Below, in pieces: positions 36,417 through 45,308 of a stretch of 64,000 nt of DNA. Numbering within the stretch: position 1 is the stretch's first letter; each line of letters starts with the position of its first letter. The notes below the pieces were generated by a model. The model was not told the origin of the DNA. It saw only the letters and a program-made list of their open reading frames with translations, and did not search any database. The stretch comes from Allobosea sp. Leaf344 (GTDB taxonomy: Bacteria; Pseudomonadota; Alphaproteobacteria; Rhizobiales; Beijerinckiaceae): NCBI RefSeq assembly GCF_001426225.1, contig NZ_LMRT01000013.1:145803-209802 (forward strand). Reading direction: 5' to 3'. Position numbers and translations under genes: made by a program.

Positions 36417-36438
36417 TCAGCGTATTACGGCGCGGGCG
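36385..36438. repeat. 28-bp tandem repeat at 3' end of YHS gene
   Basis: Two 26-nt copies of CGCCTCAGCGTAT(C/T)ACGG followed by (A/C)GCGGGCG, 28 bp apart, differ at two positions. The right copy covers the stop codon of the YHS-domain gene, and the left copy is outside it, so the gene's 3' end was duplicated locally. Confidence 0.7.
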
Positions 36439-36953
36439 ACGTCGCCCCAATGCGCTACGGCCTGGGCGATCAGCCCCTTGTCCTTCAGGAAGGCGCGGCG
36501 GTTTTCCGCCGTGCGGAACAGGAACAGGCGGCCATCGATGATCGCGAATTCGGCCGGGCTGGTCTCGACGGCATGGCCGTCCGCGACGCCCAGCGGGTCG
36601 AAGCCTTCGAAGGCCGGGGCGTAGATCTCGGGAGCGGCGAGGAAGGTGTCGCGATTGGCCGCCGAGGCGAAGCGCCAGACGGAGCCGTTATAGAGGATCT
36701 CGAATTCCGGGCGGCCCGGCGTCGGCCGGCCGTGCAGGTGATAGCCGATCGGGTCGAAGCCGCTGAGCGCGATGCCGCTGCGCAGATGCCGCTGCATGCT
36801 CTCGCCCAGGCGCGGCAGCTCGGGCAGCCCGTCGGGCAGGCCGGCCACCATGGACGTGTCCGGCTGGGAGGCGAAAGCCGGCTGCAGGACCAGCGACATC
36901 GCCAGCACCCCGCCCGCGACCGAAATCCAGCGCTGCCATGTTATGGCCTTCAT
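36417..36953 (-). CDS. Secreted YHS-domain protein
   Basis: A 178-residue protein. Signal peptide WISVAGGVLAMSLVLQPAFA (residues 8-27), then a YHS-type domain (GFDPIGYHLHGRPTPGRPEF, EILYNGSVWRFASAANRDTF, APEIYAPAFEGF). YHS domains often bind metals in copper or other metal proteins, but the usual cysteine of the YHS core is not present here, so metal binding is uncertain. It is divergent from the DUF1134 gene, with 271 bp between. Confidence 0.8.
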   Translation of the reverse strand: MKAITWQRWISVAGGVLAMSLVLQPAFASQPDTSMVAGLPDGLPELPRLGESMQRHLRSGIALSGFDPIGYHLHGRPTPGRPEFEILYNGSVWRFASAANRDTFLAAPEIYAPAFEGFDPLGVADGHAVETSPAEFAIIDGRLFLFRTAENRRAFLKDKGLIAQAVAHWGDVARAVIR

Positions 36954-37224
36954 GCCGTCAAATCCCTGGGGCTGCTTCCATCCGCGCGGAGAGCGCTGGA
37001 ATCTTCACGGGTTGGATACACTTGCACCGTATCAATCTCCTTACCGAAAAGCTGCGCATTCGAGTGGCGTCACGATTTTCCGGCTCCCGGCCCCGTCTAG
37101 CGGGCGGGATCCGGAGCCAGCCCGCCCGGGCGACGGACTCCGGCAGCTCGCCTTCCGCGGGTGCTGCCGCCTTCCGAGCACCGGCCGCCAGGCGAGACCG
37201 GACGCCCATCCTGGAGAGGACACG

Positions 37225-37812
37225 ATGACACAGACCCGTCGCAATTTCGTCGCTGGAGGCCTCGCGGCCACGGGGGCGGCGCTGGCGCTGCCGCTGCCGG
37301 CTCTGGCACAGGGCGCCAATGCGCCCGCGCGGTCCTTCAGCCAGAACGAGCTCGTCAATTCCGGCCATCAGTTCTTCGGCAATGTCTCGCGCGGGCTGGC
37401 GCTGACGATCGAGGAAGCGGTGCGGCGCTGGGGCGAGCCCAACGGCTATGTGCTGGGCCAGGAAGCCTCCGGCGCCTTCGTCGGCGGGCTGCGCTATGGC
37501 GAGGGGCAGCTCTTCACCCGCAATGCCGGGGACCGCAAGGTGTTCTGGCAGGGCCCCTCCGTCGGCTTCGATTTCGGCGGCGAGGGCGCCCGCACGATGA
37601 TGCTGGTCTATAATCTTCCGAGCGTCGACGCGCTGTATCAGCGCTTCGTCGGCGTCGACGGCTCCGCCTATTTCATCGGCGGTTTCGGCTTCACGGCCAT
37701 GGCCGCCGAGGGCGTGACGCTGGTGCCGATCCGCACCGGGGTCGGCTGGCGGCTCGGCGTCAATCTCGGCTATCTCAAATTCACGCCGCAGGCGACGTGG
37801 AATCCCTTCTGA
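37225..37812 (+). CDS. eipA: DUF1134 protein, EipA-like envelope protein
   Basis: A 195-residue exported protein with a Tat-like signal (TRRNFVAGGLAATGAALALP) and a DUF1134 beta-barrel domain (VSRGLALTIEEAVRRWGEPN; GLRYGEGQL; KVFWQGPSVGFDFGGEGART; LVYNLPSVDALYQRF). In Brucella the DUF1134 protein EipA is a small periplasmic barrel needed for envelope integrity and is CtrA-regulated. Transferring that role here is inference. ATG 37225 follows GGAGAGGA. Confidence 0.87.
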   Translation: MTQTRRNFVAGGLAATGAALALPLPALAQGANAPARSFSQNELVNSGHQFFGNVSRGLALTIEEAVRRWGEPNGYVLGQEASGAFVGGLRYGEGQLFTRNAGDRKVFWQGPSVGFDFGGEGARTMMLVYNLPSVDALYQRFVGVDGSAYFIGGFGFTAMAAEGVTLVPIRTGVGWRLGVNLGYLKFTPQATWNPF

Positions 37813-37910
37813 TCCGGCGCCTCTGACGGCGCGGGCCGGCGCGAGATGCTGGCTTTCCCGCGCCCGGCGTGCCAAATTCAAGACTGTATGGTCTCGTTGC
37901 GGAGCGGCCC

Positions 37911-38894
37911 TTGATCGAAGCCGTCATGCTGGTCACGCTCGGCTTCCTGTCGGCGACGCTGATCGCGCTCGCCGCGGTGCCGGCCCTGGCCCGCCGCGCC
38001 GACAGGCTGGCGCGCCGCCGGGCCGAAGCCGCCTTTCCCCTGTCCCTGGCCGAGATCGCCGCCGATCGCGATCATCTGCGGGCGGAGCTCGCTCTGCGCG
38101 AACGCGTGCTGGAGCAGCAGGCTGAGCGCGGCTTCCAGGCCAAGGCCGCCGCGATGCAGGAGGCCGGCCGCCGCGACATGGAAAACGCCGCGCTGAAGCG
38201 CGAGATCGCCGCGCATCTGAGCAGCATCGCCGGGCTGGAGGCCGAGCTGTCGGCCACGAGCGCGGCGCTGTCGGCGACGCGCGAGGCGCTCGCGGCCGAG
38301 CAGGGCGCGCATCGCGAGACGGGTGCGACGCTGCAATCGCGGCTGGCCGAGCTCGCCCAAGTCGAACAGGCGCTGGCCGAGGAGCGCGCCGCGCTGAAGC
38401 GGCTCGCTGCCGATCTCGCCGCCCGCAACAACGAGCTCGCCGGTTTGCACGAGACGCTGGAGCGGGCCGAGGCGTCGCTGGCGGAGCGCGAGCACGAGCT
38501 CGCCGGCTTGCGCACGGAAGCGGACGGGCTGAAGGTGGCGCTGGTCGAGGGCCGCACCCAGCAGCTGATGCTGGAAGCCGCCCGCGACGACGTCGCGCGC
38601 AAGCTCGCCGCCAGCGAAGCGACGCTGGCCGCCGAGCGTGCCCTGCGGCAGGAGGAGGCGGTAGCGATGCAGGAGCAGATGCGCGAGCGCGACGAGCGGC
38701 TCGAGGTGCTGCATGCGGAGATCCAGACGCTGCAGGGCGCTCTCGCGCAATCGCGCGAGGACAGGCTGCAGTTGAAGCGCGAGATGAGGCAGGCGGGCCC
38801 GTCCGGCCAGGACCATGCCGCGCTGCGGGCCGAAATCAGCCGCGTCGCCGAGCAGCTGCTGGCGCTGCCGCCCCGGCAGGAGGCGGCGGAATAG
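37911..38894 (+). CDS. Single-span coiled-coil membrane protein
   Basis: A 327-residue protein. One N-terminal membrane helix (AVMLVTLGFLSATLIALAAV) is followed by the conserved-looking FPLSLAEIAADRDHLRAELA. From about residue 60 to 300 it is an unbroken Ala/Glu/Leu/Arg heptad coiled coil. I chose TTG 37911 (LIEAVMLV), since GGAG lies 6-10 nt before it and similar Hyphomicrobiales proteins begin there; GTG 37869 is possible. The topology suggests a cytoplasmic rod tethered to the inner membrane. Its function is unknown. Confidence 0.75.
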   Translation: MIEAVMLVTLGFLSATLIALAAVPALARRADRLARRRAEAAFPLSLAEIAADRDHLRAELALRERVLEQQAERGFQAKAAAMQEAGRRDMENAALKREIAAHLSSIAGLEAELSATSAALSATREALAAEQGAHRETGATLQSRLAELAQVEQALAEERAALKRLAADLAARNNELAGLHETLERAEASLAEREHELAGLRTEADGLKVALVEGRTQQLMLEAARDDVARKLAASEATLAAERALRQEEAVAMQEQMRERDERLEVLHAEIQTLQGALAQSREDRLQLKREMRQAGPSGQDHAALRAEISRVAEQLLALPPRQEAAE

Positions 38895-39047
38895 CCTGCC
38901 GCGCTCCTCCCGCGACCCCCACGGAAGGCGAAGCCCCGACCCTAGAGGCCCGACGCGGCGGCGCCGCGCGCCCGACAAATCCGGTTTCCCGCGGGCCGCT
39001 CCTGTTCTAGTAAGGCCGGCCTGTTGCTCCCACCGCCGGATGGTGCC

Positions 39048-40001
39048 TTGCCCGTGATATCACCAAGCTTCGATCTTCTGTGCATCGGCGAACCGCTGGG
39101 CGAGTTCAACGCCACTCGCGGCGAGCCCGGCACTTTCCAGTTCGGCCATGGCGGCGACACCTCGAATTGCGCCGTCGCGGCGGCGCGGCAGGGGGCGCGC
39201 GTCGCCTATGCCGGTGCGCTGGGCGATGATGCGGCCGGCCGCGCCTTCCGCACGCTCTGGGCGCGGGAAGGGGTGGACGACAGCCATGTCGCCACCCATC
39301 CTTCCGCGCCGACGGGGCTGTATTTCGTCGATCACGGCCCCTCCGGCCATGTGTTCTCCTATGCGCGCGCCGGTTCGGCGGCGAGCCTCTACGGCCCGCG
39401 CGATCTGCCGCGCGAGGCCATCGCCGCCGCAAAGGTGATCCAGGCCTCGGGCATCAGCCAGGCGATTTCCGCCAGCGCCTGCGACGCGGTGTTCGAAGCC
39501 TTCGAGCTGGCGCGCGGTGCCGGGGTGCTGACCGCCTATGACACGAATCTGCGCCTGAAGCTCTGGCCGCTGACCCGGGCGCGGGCGATCATCGAGGCCG
39601 CCTGCGCCATGGCCGACATCGTGCTGCCGGGGCTCGACGATGCGATCCTGCTGACCGGGCTGCAGCAGCCGGACGCGATCGCCGATCATTATCTCGCCAA
39701 GGGCGCCAAGGTCGTGGCGCTGACGCTGGGCCATGAAGGCTCGCTGGTGGCGACGCCCGAGCGGCGCGAGCGGCTGGTGCCGATCGCGGTCGAGGCGATC
39801 GACGCGACCGGCGCCGGCGATTGCTATGACGGCGCCTTCCTCGCCGAATTCATCCGCAGCGGCGATGCCTTCGCCGCCGGTGCCTATGCCAATGTCGCCG
39901 CCGCGCTCTCGACGCAGGGCTACGGCGCCGTGGCGCCGCTGCCGAGCCGTGCCGTCGTGGAAGCGCGCATGGCCCAGGATTTTGCCGGAACGAGCCGCTG
40001 A
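39048..40001 (+). CDS. kdgK: PfkB-family sugar kinase, 2-keto-3-deoxygluconate kinase-like
   Basis: A 317-residue ribokinase-fold enzyme. N-terminal substrate motif FQFGHGGDTSNCAVAAARQG (residues 32-51) and the C-terminal ATP/catalytic motif DATGAGDCYDGAFLAEF (about residues 257-273, catalytic Asp in GAGD). The wider sequence resembles KdgK, which phosphorylates 2-keto-3-deoxygluconate in the Entner-Doudoroff or uronate routes, but other PfkB substrates are possible. No ATG is available; TTG 39048, GTG 39054 and TTG 39024 are candidate starts. Its stop overlaps the next gene by 1 nt. Confidence 0.8.
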   Translation: MPVISPSFDLLCIGEPLGEFNATRGEPGTFQFGHGGDTSNCAVAAARQGARVAYAGALGDDAAGRAFRTLWAREGVDDSHVATHPSAPTGLYFVDHGPSGHVFSYARAGSAASLYGPRDLPREAIAAAKVIQASGISQAISASACDAVFEAFELARGAGVLTAYDTNLRLKLWPLTRARAIIEAACAMADIVLPGLDDAILLTGLQQPDAIADHYLAKGAKVVALTLGHEGSLVATPERRERLVPIAVEAIDATGAGDCYDGAFLAEFIRSGDAFAAGAYANVAAALSTQGYGAVAPLPSRAVVEARMAQDFAGTSR

Positions 40002-40861
40002 TGACCTTGCCGATCCTGACCGAGGCGGGCGATCTGCTCGCGCGCTACGACGTGCTGATCAGCGATGTCTGGGGCGTCGTGCATGACGGGCTCTGGGCGC
40101 TGGAGCCGGCCTGCGCGGCGCTGACGCGCTATCGCGAGGCCGGCGGCGCGGTGGTGCTGCTGTCGAATGCACCGGGGCCCTCGGCCCAGGTGGCCGAGGT
40201 CATCGACGGGAAGCGGGTGCCGCGCAGCTGCTGGGACAGGCTGGTCACCTCCGGCGATGTCACCCGCGCCTTGATCGCCGCCAGCCACCACCAGAAGGCC
40301 TATCATATCGGCTGCGAGAGCGATCTCGCCGTGTTCGAGGGGCTGGGCATGGAGATCGTCGGCGAGGAGGAGGCCGAAATCGTCGTCGCCACCGAGCTCA
40401 ACGATTATCGCACCGAACAGCCGGAGCAGTACCGGCCGCTGCTGCAGCGCTTCGCGTCGCGCGGGCTGCCCTTCATCTGCGGCAATCCCGATCTCGTCGT
40501 CCATGTCGGGCATGATCTGCTGCCCTGCGCCGGATCGCTGGCGACGATCTATGAGGAGCTGGGCGGTTCGGTGGCATGGGCCGGCAAGCCGCATCGCCCG
40601 GCCTATGACCTCGCTCTGGCCGCCGCCCGCGAGGCGCGCGGCGGGCGCGAGGTCGATCCGGCCAAGGTGCTGGTGATCGGCGATGCGGTCCGCACCGATC
40701 TCGCCGGCGCGCAGCTGATGGGCTTCGACAGCCTGTTCATCGCCGGCGGCATCCATCGCGACGAGACGATGCGCGGCGGGGTGCTGGACCCGGCGGGCGT
40801 GGCGAAGGTGCTGGCGGGGCAGAAGGCGCGGCCGATCGCGGCGATGGCGGCTTTGGTTTAG
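40001..40861 (+). CDS. HAD-superfamily class IIA hydrolase (TIGR01459-like)
   Basis: A 286-residue phosphatase. Motif I is LISDVWGVVHDG (Asp nucleophile near residue 21), motif II LLSNAP, motif III Lys in WAGKPHRPAYDL, and motif IV VIGDAVRTDLAGA. The DVWGV form of motif I is typical of a family of uncharacterised proteobacterial NagD-like phosphatases. Coupled to the sugar kinase by a 1-nt overlap, it may act on the same sugar phosphate pool. That link is inference. Confidence 0.87.
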   Translation: MTLPILTEAGDLLARYDVLISDVWGVVHDGLWALEPACAALTRYREAGGAVVLLSNAPGPSAQVAEVIDGKRVPRSCWDRLVTSGDVTRALIAASHHQKAYHIGCESDLAVFEGLGMEIVGEEEAEIVVATELNDYRTEQPEQYRPLLQRFASRGLPFICGNPDLVVHVGHDLLPCAGSLATIYEELGGSVAWAGKPHRPAYDLALAAAREARGGREVDPAKVLVIGDAVRTDLAGAQLMGFDSLFIAGGIHRDETMRGGVLDPAGVAKVLAGQKARPIAAMAALV

Positions 40862-40905
40862 AGCGAGACGGGCAGGGGCAGTGTAACCTGCGAGCGCGGC
40901 ATCTT

Positions 40906-43281
40906 TCAGCGGTCCGACCCGGCAGGCGGAGAGGGGCGGGCGCCGAGCCGCCTCCCCACATCCGCGTACAGCCCCTGTAGCGGCGCGAAGGTAAAGCGCA
41001 CGGTCGAGCGGCCGGGCGGCACGGCGACGGCGCGGAAGAGCACATTGGCGCGCAGCAGCTCGGCCGGCCTCTCGTCGATGCTGACCCGCCACCAGGGGTG
41101 GTAGACGTCGTTCAGCACGAGATAGCCGCCGGAGGGGGCGTCGACCGCGATCGCCACCTCGGTCGTGCCATAGTCGAGGATGCTGGCCGAGCCGGGCAGC
41201 GCCGGGCCGGGCGGGCGGGCGGGCGCCTCCCTGTCGAGCAGGACCTGGCGGCGCGGGTCGAAACGCTCGGGCCACCGGCCGCTCGCCAGGATCTGGTCGA
41301 AATCGGCTTTGGCGGCATCGGCGACCAGGAGCACGCGCGGCAAGGCGCGCGGGTTCTCGTAGACATAGGCGTCTTTGGTGCGGGCGATCTGCGGCAGGTC
41401 GCCCGGCTTCAGCGCCTTGTCGATCTGCTCGACCGGTACGCCGGTGGCGATGAAGCGCAGGCCCAGCATATCCGCCAGCAGCGAGCGGTAGGACGGCATC
41501 AGCGGCGAGAAGCTGCGTTGGTCGGGCAGGGCGACATGGTCGCCCGCCCCGGTCGCCTTGCTGTAGAGGCCGAGACGCAGCGGATTATAGCCCAGCGTGT
41601 TGTCCAGCCCATGAATGAGGCTGGCATTGGGCCAGTGGAAATCGATGCCGGCGAGTTCGATGCGGTCGCGCCGGTCGGGGGCGGCGGTGCGCGCGGTCTC
41701 GCGCTTCAGCAGCGCGATCGTATCGTTGCGGCTGTCGGGGCGCAGCACCTCGTACATCCCGGCGGGGAGGGCGGTGGACTCGCTCGGCCCGTTATTGACC
41801 GCGAGATCGACGGTCAGCGTCGCGCCGAGCACGATCGCCGCGGTCAGCCCCGCGCCCTGCAGGCTCAGCCCGCGGGCCGCGACCAGCGCGCCGAGGCTCA
41901 GCACCCCGCACAGCCCGGCGGTGAGGATCGCCACAGCAGCGACATCCAGCCGGCCGACGGTCCAGGCCAGCCACAGCGCGAGCAGCGTCGCGCCGAGAAA
42001 GAGCCCGATCTCGACCAGGCGCTGCCATGGTTTGGCGCGCGGTGCGGCGTCGCTCATCACGAGATGGGTGAGGTAGCCGCCGAGCAGGGCCAGCATCGCG
42101 CCGACCAGGAAGAGCGCATCGGCGGGGCGGCGGTAGAAATCGATCCCCGGCAGCTCGAACAACAGGCGGAAGGCCGGGGTGTAGCGGCCGAGCGCGAAGA
42201 GCAGCAGCAGCAGCGCCGCCAGGCTGAGCGCCCTGATCTCCCGCCGCCACAGCGCGCCTCTGACGATGCCGATGGTCAGGATCAGCCCGGCCGGCAGCAG
42301 GCCGAGATAGAGCTGGCTCATATTGCGGGCGAGATAGAGCTCCAGCGCGCCGAAACGCGCCTCCCAGCCGGGGCTGGGCGCACCCCAGAAATTCTCGAGC
42401 GGGCCGGCGGCGCCGTAGAGATTGGCAAAAAGCCCGGTCAACAGCGCGGCGGGATGCAGCGACCCCTTGCCGGCGCCGATGAAATCGATCGCCGGCCGGT
42501 TCGATTCCTGGGCGAGGAAGGCGGTCAGCAGGATCGGCACGGTGGCCACGGCGACCGCGCCGATCACGCCGGCGAGCAGCGGCAGCAGGCTGGTGCGCAG
42601 CGCCTGCCAGGGCCGGCGATCCATGGCGATGGCGGCGAGGACGAGGCCGGCCAGCGCGTAGACGCCGAGCAGCGCCACCTGATCCCGCCCCAGCACCATA
42701 AAGCCGGCGACGATCCCCGCGGCGAGCCCGTACAGCACCGAGCCGCGCTCCAGCGCGCGCGAGACCAGCAGCAGCGTGACCGCGAAATAGCCGAGGCTGA
42801 GCACCTGCCCGATATGCTGGATGCGCCAGGCGGCCGAGGCGCCGAAGGCGAAGGCCAGCGCCGCGACCACCGCGCCAGCGGGGTGCCAGCCGCGATCCTT
42901 GAACAGCAGCACGAAACACAGCGCCCCGGCCAGCAGCATGCCGAGCACGGCGCCATCGCTCCAGCTGAAATCGGGCGAGGGATTGAGCGCGGCGATCAGC
43001 GCGAAGGGGGGCGAGAAGATCAGCGATTGCGGATCGGCGACCTGCGGCGAGCCGGCGAAGACATTGGGTGTCCAGAAGGCGGAGAGCCCCTTGTGCCAGC
43101 TGCCGGCGAGGAATTGCAGCTGCGGGTAGAAATGCGCCTTGGCGTCCCAGGGAATGGTGACGAGCCCCGACAGCCACGGCCAGGACAGGGCAAACCAGGC
43201 GAGGCAGACGATCAGGACCACGCCGGCCAGGGGCCAGCGCGGGGGCTGCGTCTCGTCCGGGTCGTAGAGAGGCGGTGGCAT
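40906..43281 (-). CDS. YfhO-like large membrane protein
   Basis: A 791-residue inner-membrane protein. About 12-14 helices span residues 18-470 (first LAGVVLIVCLAWFALSWPW), with the early loop WDAKAHFYPQLQFLAGSWHKG and FSPPFALIAALNPS. A soluble beta-rich C-terminal domain ends with YLVLNDVYHPWWRVSID. Loop and tail motifs match YfhO-type proteins, which are GT-C-like and glycosylate teichoic acid in Firmicutes. In Gram-negatives the role is unknown, but lipid-linked sugar transfer is plausible. The stop lies close to the convergent HAD gene. Confidence 0.8.
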   Translation of the reverse strand: MPPPLYDPDETQPPRWPLAGVVLIVCLAWFALSWPWLSGLVTIPWDAKAHFYPQLQFLAGSWHKGLSAFWTPNVFAGSPQVADPQSLIFSPPFALIAALNPSPDFSWSDGAVLGMLLAGALCFVLLFKDRGWHPAGAVVAALAFAFGASAAWRIQHIGQVLSLGYFAVTLLLVSRALERGSVLYGLAAGIVAGFMVLGRDQVALLGVYALAGLVLAAIAMDRRPWQALRTSLLPLLAGVIGAVAVATVPILLTAFLAQESNRPAIDFIGAGKGSLHPAALLTGLFANLYGAAGPLENFWGAPSPGWEARFGALELYLARNMSQLYLGLLPAGLILTIGIVRGALWRREIRALSLAALLLLLFALGRYTPAFRLLFELPGIDFYRRPADALFLVGAMLALLGGYLTHLVMSDAAPRAKPWQRLVEIGLFLGATLLALWLAWTVGRLDVAAVAILTAGLCGVLSLGALVAARGLSLQGAGLTAAIVLGATLTVDLAVNNGPSESTALPAGMYEVLRPDSRNDTIALLKRETARTAAPDRRDRIELAGIDFHWPNASLIHGLDNTLGYNPLRLGLYSKATGAGDHVALPDQRSFSPLMPSYRSLLADMLGLRFIATGVPVEQIDKALKPGDLPQIARTKDAYVYENPRALPRVLLVADAAKADFDQILASGRWPERFDPRRQVLLDREAPARPPGPALPGSASILDYGTTEVAIAVDAPSGGYLVLNDVYHPWWRVSIDERPAELLRANVLFRAVAVPPGRSTVRFTFAPLQGLYADVGRRLGARPSPPAGSDR

Positions 43282-43312
43282 CAGGCGGGTGTGCCCGAAG
43301 CCGGCGGCGCGA

Positions 43313-44440
43313 TCAATCCTTCGGAGCGGCCCGCGCCATCAGCGCGTCCATATCGATGAAATGGCCGGCGCGATCCCGCTTGGAGGCGAGGTAGCGGACA
43401 TTATGGACGTTCGGTCGGCCGAGCACCCGCTGCGTCGCCGCGACCTCGAGGCCCGCGGCCTTGATCGCGCCGATCTTGATCGGGTTGTTGGTCAGAGCGG
43501 TGACTTTGCTGACGCCGAGCTGCTTCAGCATCACGGCGGCGAAGTCGAAATGGCGCTGGTCGAGGTCGAAGCCCAGCACCTCGTCGGCATCATAGGTGTC
43601 CCAGCCCTGGCTCTGCAGCTTATAGGCCCGCATCTTGTTGGAGATGCCGTTGCCGCGGCCTTCCTGGTCGAGATAGAGCAGGATGCCGCCGTCATTCTCG
43701 GCCATCCACTGCACCGTCTCGCGCAGCTGGTCGCCGCAATCGCATTTCAGCGAGCCGAACAGGTCGCCGGTGAGGCAGGCCGAGTGCAGCCGCACCGGGA
43801 CGGCCTCGCCCAGGTCGGGCTTGCCGACGATGATCGCGACCTGGTCGCGCAGGCCTTCGCCGCCGCGGAACACCACGAATTCGGTTTCCGGCGCGCCTTC
43901 CAGAGGCACGGGGGCGCGGCCGACGATGGTCAGCGTCTCGGTCTGCGCGCTGCGATAGGCGTTGATCGCGGCGATATCGACCGAGACCAGCGGCTCGCCG
44001 GCGATAGCCTCGGCCGTGACGGGAACCATGATGACGGCGGGCACGACGAGCGAGAGCCGCGCCAGCTCGAGCGCGGCGGTGTCGATCTCGCCGGCCGGCG
44101 CGACGGGGGCGTCCATCTTCGCATCGGTCTTCATGGCCAGCGTCTCGACCCGCGAGGGGTCGATCGTCGGCATGGCGAAGACGCCGGTCTCGGTCCGGCC
44201 CTTGGCGCCGATCCGGCGCAGCCGCGCGGCGCTGAGGATGAGGTAGCCATGGCCCTGCGCCAGCGTATCCAGCCGCGCGACGAGACCCGGCTCCGACAGC
44301 TCCGCCGACATCGCCAGCGCCAGCGTCTCGCCGGCACGCAGCAGCACCGGGCGGGCGGCCCGGAACTCGGCGATGGCGCGGTCGACGGTGACGAGGTCAG
44401 TGTCCTGCGGGCGGCCGAATAGGGTACGCGACTGAGACAT
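43313..44440 (-). CDS. ribA: GTP cyclohydrolase II (RibA) with RibB-like N-terminal half
   Basis: A 375-residue enzyme opening GTP to the first riboflavin intermediate. The RibA half (about residues 185-365) has the zinc motif C-x10-C-x-C in HSACLTGDLFGSLKCDCGDQ, the catalytic LDQEGRGNGISNKMRAYKLQ and the C-terminal NNPIKIGAIKAAG. The N-terminal 180 residues have the RibB (DHBP synthase) shape, for example GHGYLILSAARLRRIG, but I do not see intact catalytic acidic clusters, so only the RibA reaction is expected. It lies next to the pterin-synthase-like operon. Confidence 0.9.
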   Translation of the reverse strand: MSQSRTLFGRPQDTDLVTVDRAIAEFRAARPVLLRAGETLALAMSAELSEPGLVARLDTLAQGHGYLILSAARLRRIGAKGRTETGVFAMPTIDPSRVETLAMKTDAKMDAPVAPAGEIDTAALELARLSLVVPAVIMVPVTAEAIAGEPLVSVDIAAINAYRSAQTETLTIVGRAPVPLEGAPETEFVVFRGGEGLRDQVAIIVGKPDLGEAVPVRLHSACLTGDLFGSLKCDCGDQLRETVQWMAENDGGILLYLDQEGRGNGISNKMRAYKLQSQGWDTYDADEVLGFDLDQRHFDFAAVMLKQLGVSKVTALTNNPIKIGAIKAAGLEVAATQRVLGRPNVHNVRYLASKRDRAGHFIDMDALMARAAPKD

Positions 44441-44699
44441 GGGAAGTATCCGTCAGATTGCGCCGCGGGACGGCGGAGGATTGTAGCATCTACGTGCGAA
44501 AGCCCGATCTGGATGCGTACCGAGGCCGCGGGGCAGAACGCGACAGGTCCGACACTGTTCCAAGGCGATCAGGCCTTACCGACTGAACTCGCAGCCATCC
44601 AATCTGTTGACAGGGCGTATAGGGGTGAGACGTTGAACGACAGATGAATGATTAACGCGCAATGCCTGCCCGCGACAGGGGCAGCAACCGGGGACAGCC

Positions 44700-45293
44700 G
44701 TGACGCAGGATCATGACCAGTCCGCGAGGCAAGCGACGAACCACCCCGTCTACCGCCCCGCCGCACGGCATCTGCACTGGGCGACGGCCGCCGGCATCCT
44801 CGTCATGCTGCCGCTGGGTTTCGCAATGACCTATCGCGGCGAGACGATGGATGTCTGGGACGGCATCACCAATGCGATGTTCAGCACGCATAAGCTGCTC
44901 GGCTTCCTGCTGCTCTGGCTGGTCGCCGGCCGGCTGCTCTACCGGCTGCTGAAGGGAGCGCCGCCGGACGAGCCGAGCCTGCGTCCCTGGCAGAAGCATC
45001 TGTCGCATGCGGTGCACTGGCTGCTCTATGGCCTGCTGCTGGTGGTGCCGCTGCTCGGCTGGATCGGCATATCGCTTTATCCCTCGCTGACCATCTTCGG
45101 CCTGTTCGACCTGCCGGCGCTGACCGGGCCCGACCAGCCGCGGGCCGAGCGGGCGCTCGCGGTGCACGGCCTGCTGGCGCGGGTGCTGATGGTGCTGGCG
45201 GCGCTGCATGTCGCGGCGGCGCTGCAGCATCATTTTCTGCGCCGCGACGGGGTGCTCAGGCGGATGCTGCCGGGGCTGAAGCCGCGCGGCTGA
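44700..45293 (+). CDS. Cytochrome b561-type membrane protein
   Basis: A 197-residue, four-helix membrane cytochrome. Histidines placed for two b hemes are visible: RHLHW (residue 24) in helix 1, FSTHKLLGFLLLW in helix 2, SHAVHWLLYGLLLVVPLLGW in helix 3 and VHGLLARVLMVLAALHVAAA in helix 4. Family members move electrons from quinol to periplasmic acceptors or superoxide. GTG 44700 is the only good start. It is transcribed opposite to ribA and to the pterin-like operon and is flanked by both. Confidence 0.87.
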   Translation: MTQDHDQSARQATNHPVYRPAARHLHWATAAGILVMLPLGFAMTYRGETMDVWDGITNAMFSTHKLLGFLLLWLVAGRLLYRLLKGAPPDEPSLRPWQKHLSHAVHWLLYGLLLVVPLLGWIGISLYPSLTIFGLFDLPALTGPDQPRAERALAVHGLLARVLMVLAALHVAAALQHHFLRRDGVLRRMLPGLKPRG

Positions 45294-45308
45294 GCGCGGC
45301 CGCCCGGT

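Noticed and set aside
44441-44699. FMN riboswitch upstream of ribA.
   Set aside because: I could not find the conserved RFN blocks (for example AGGGTGAAATTCC or its complement) in this gap.
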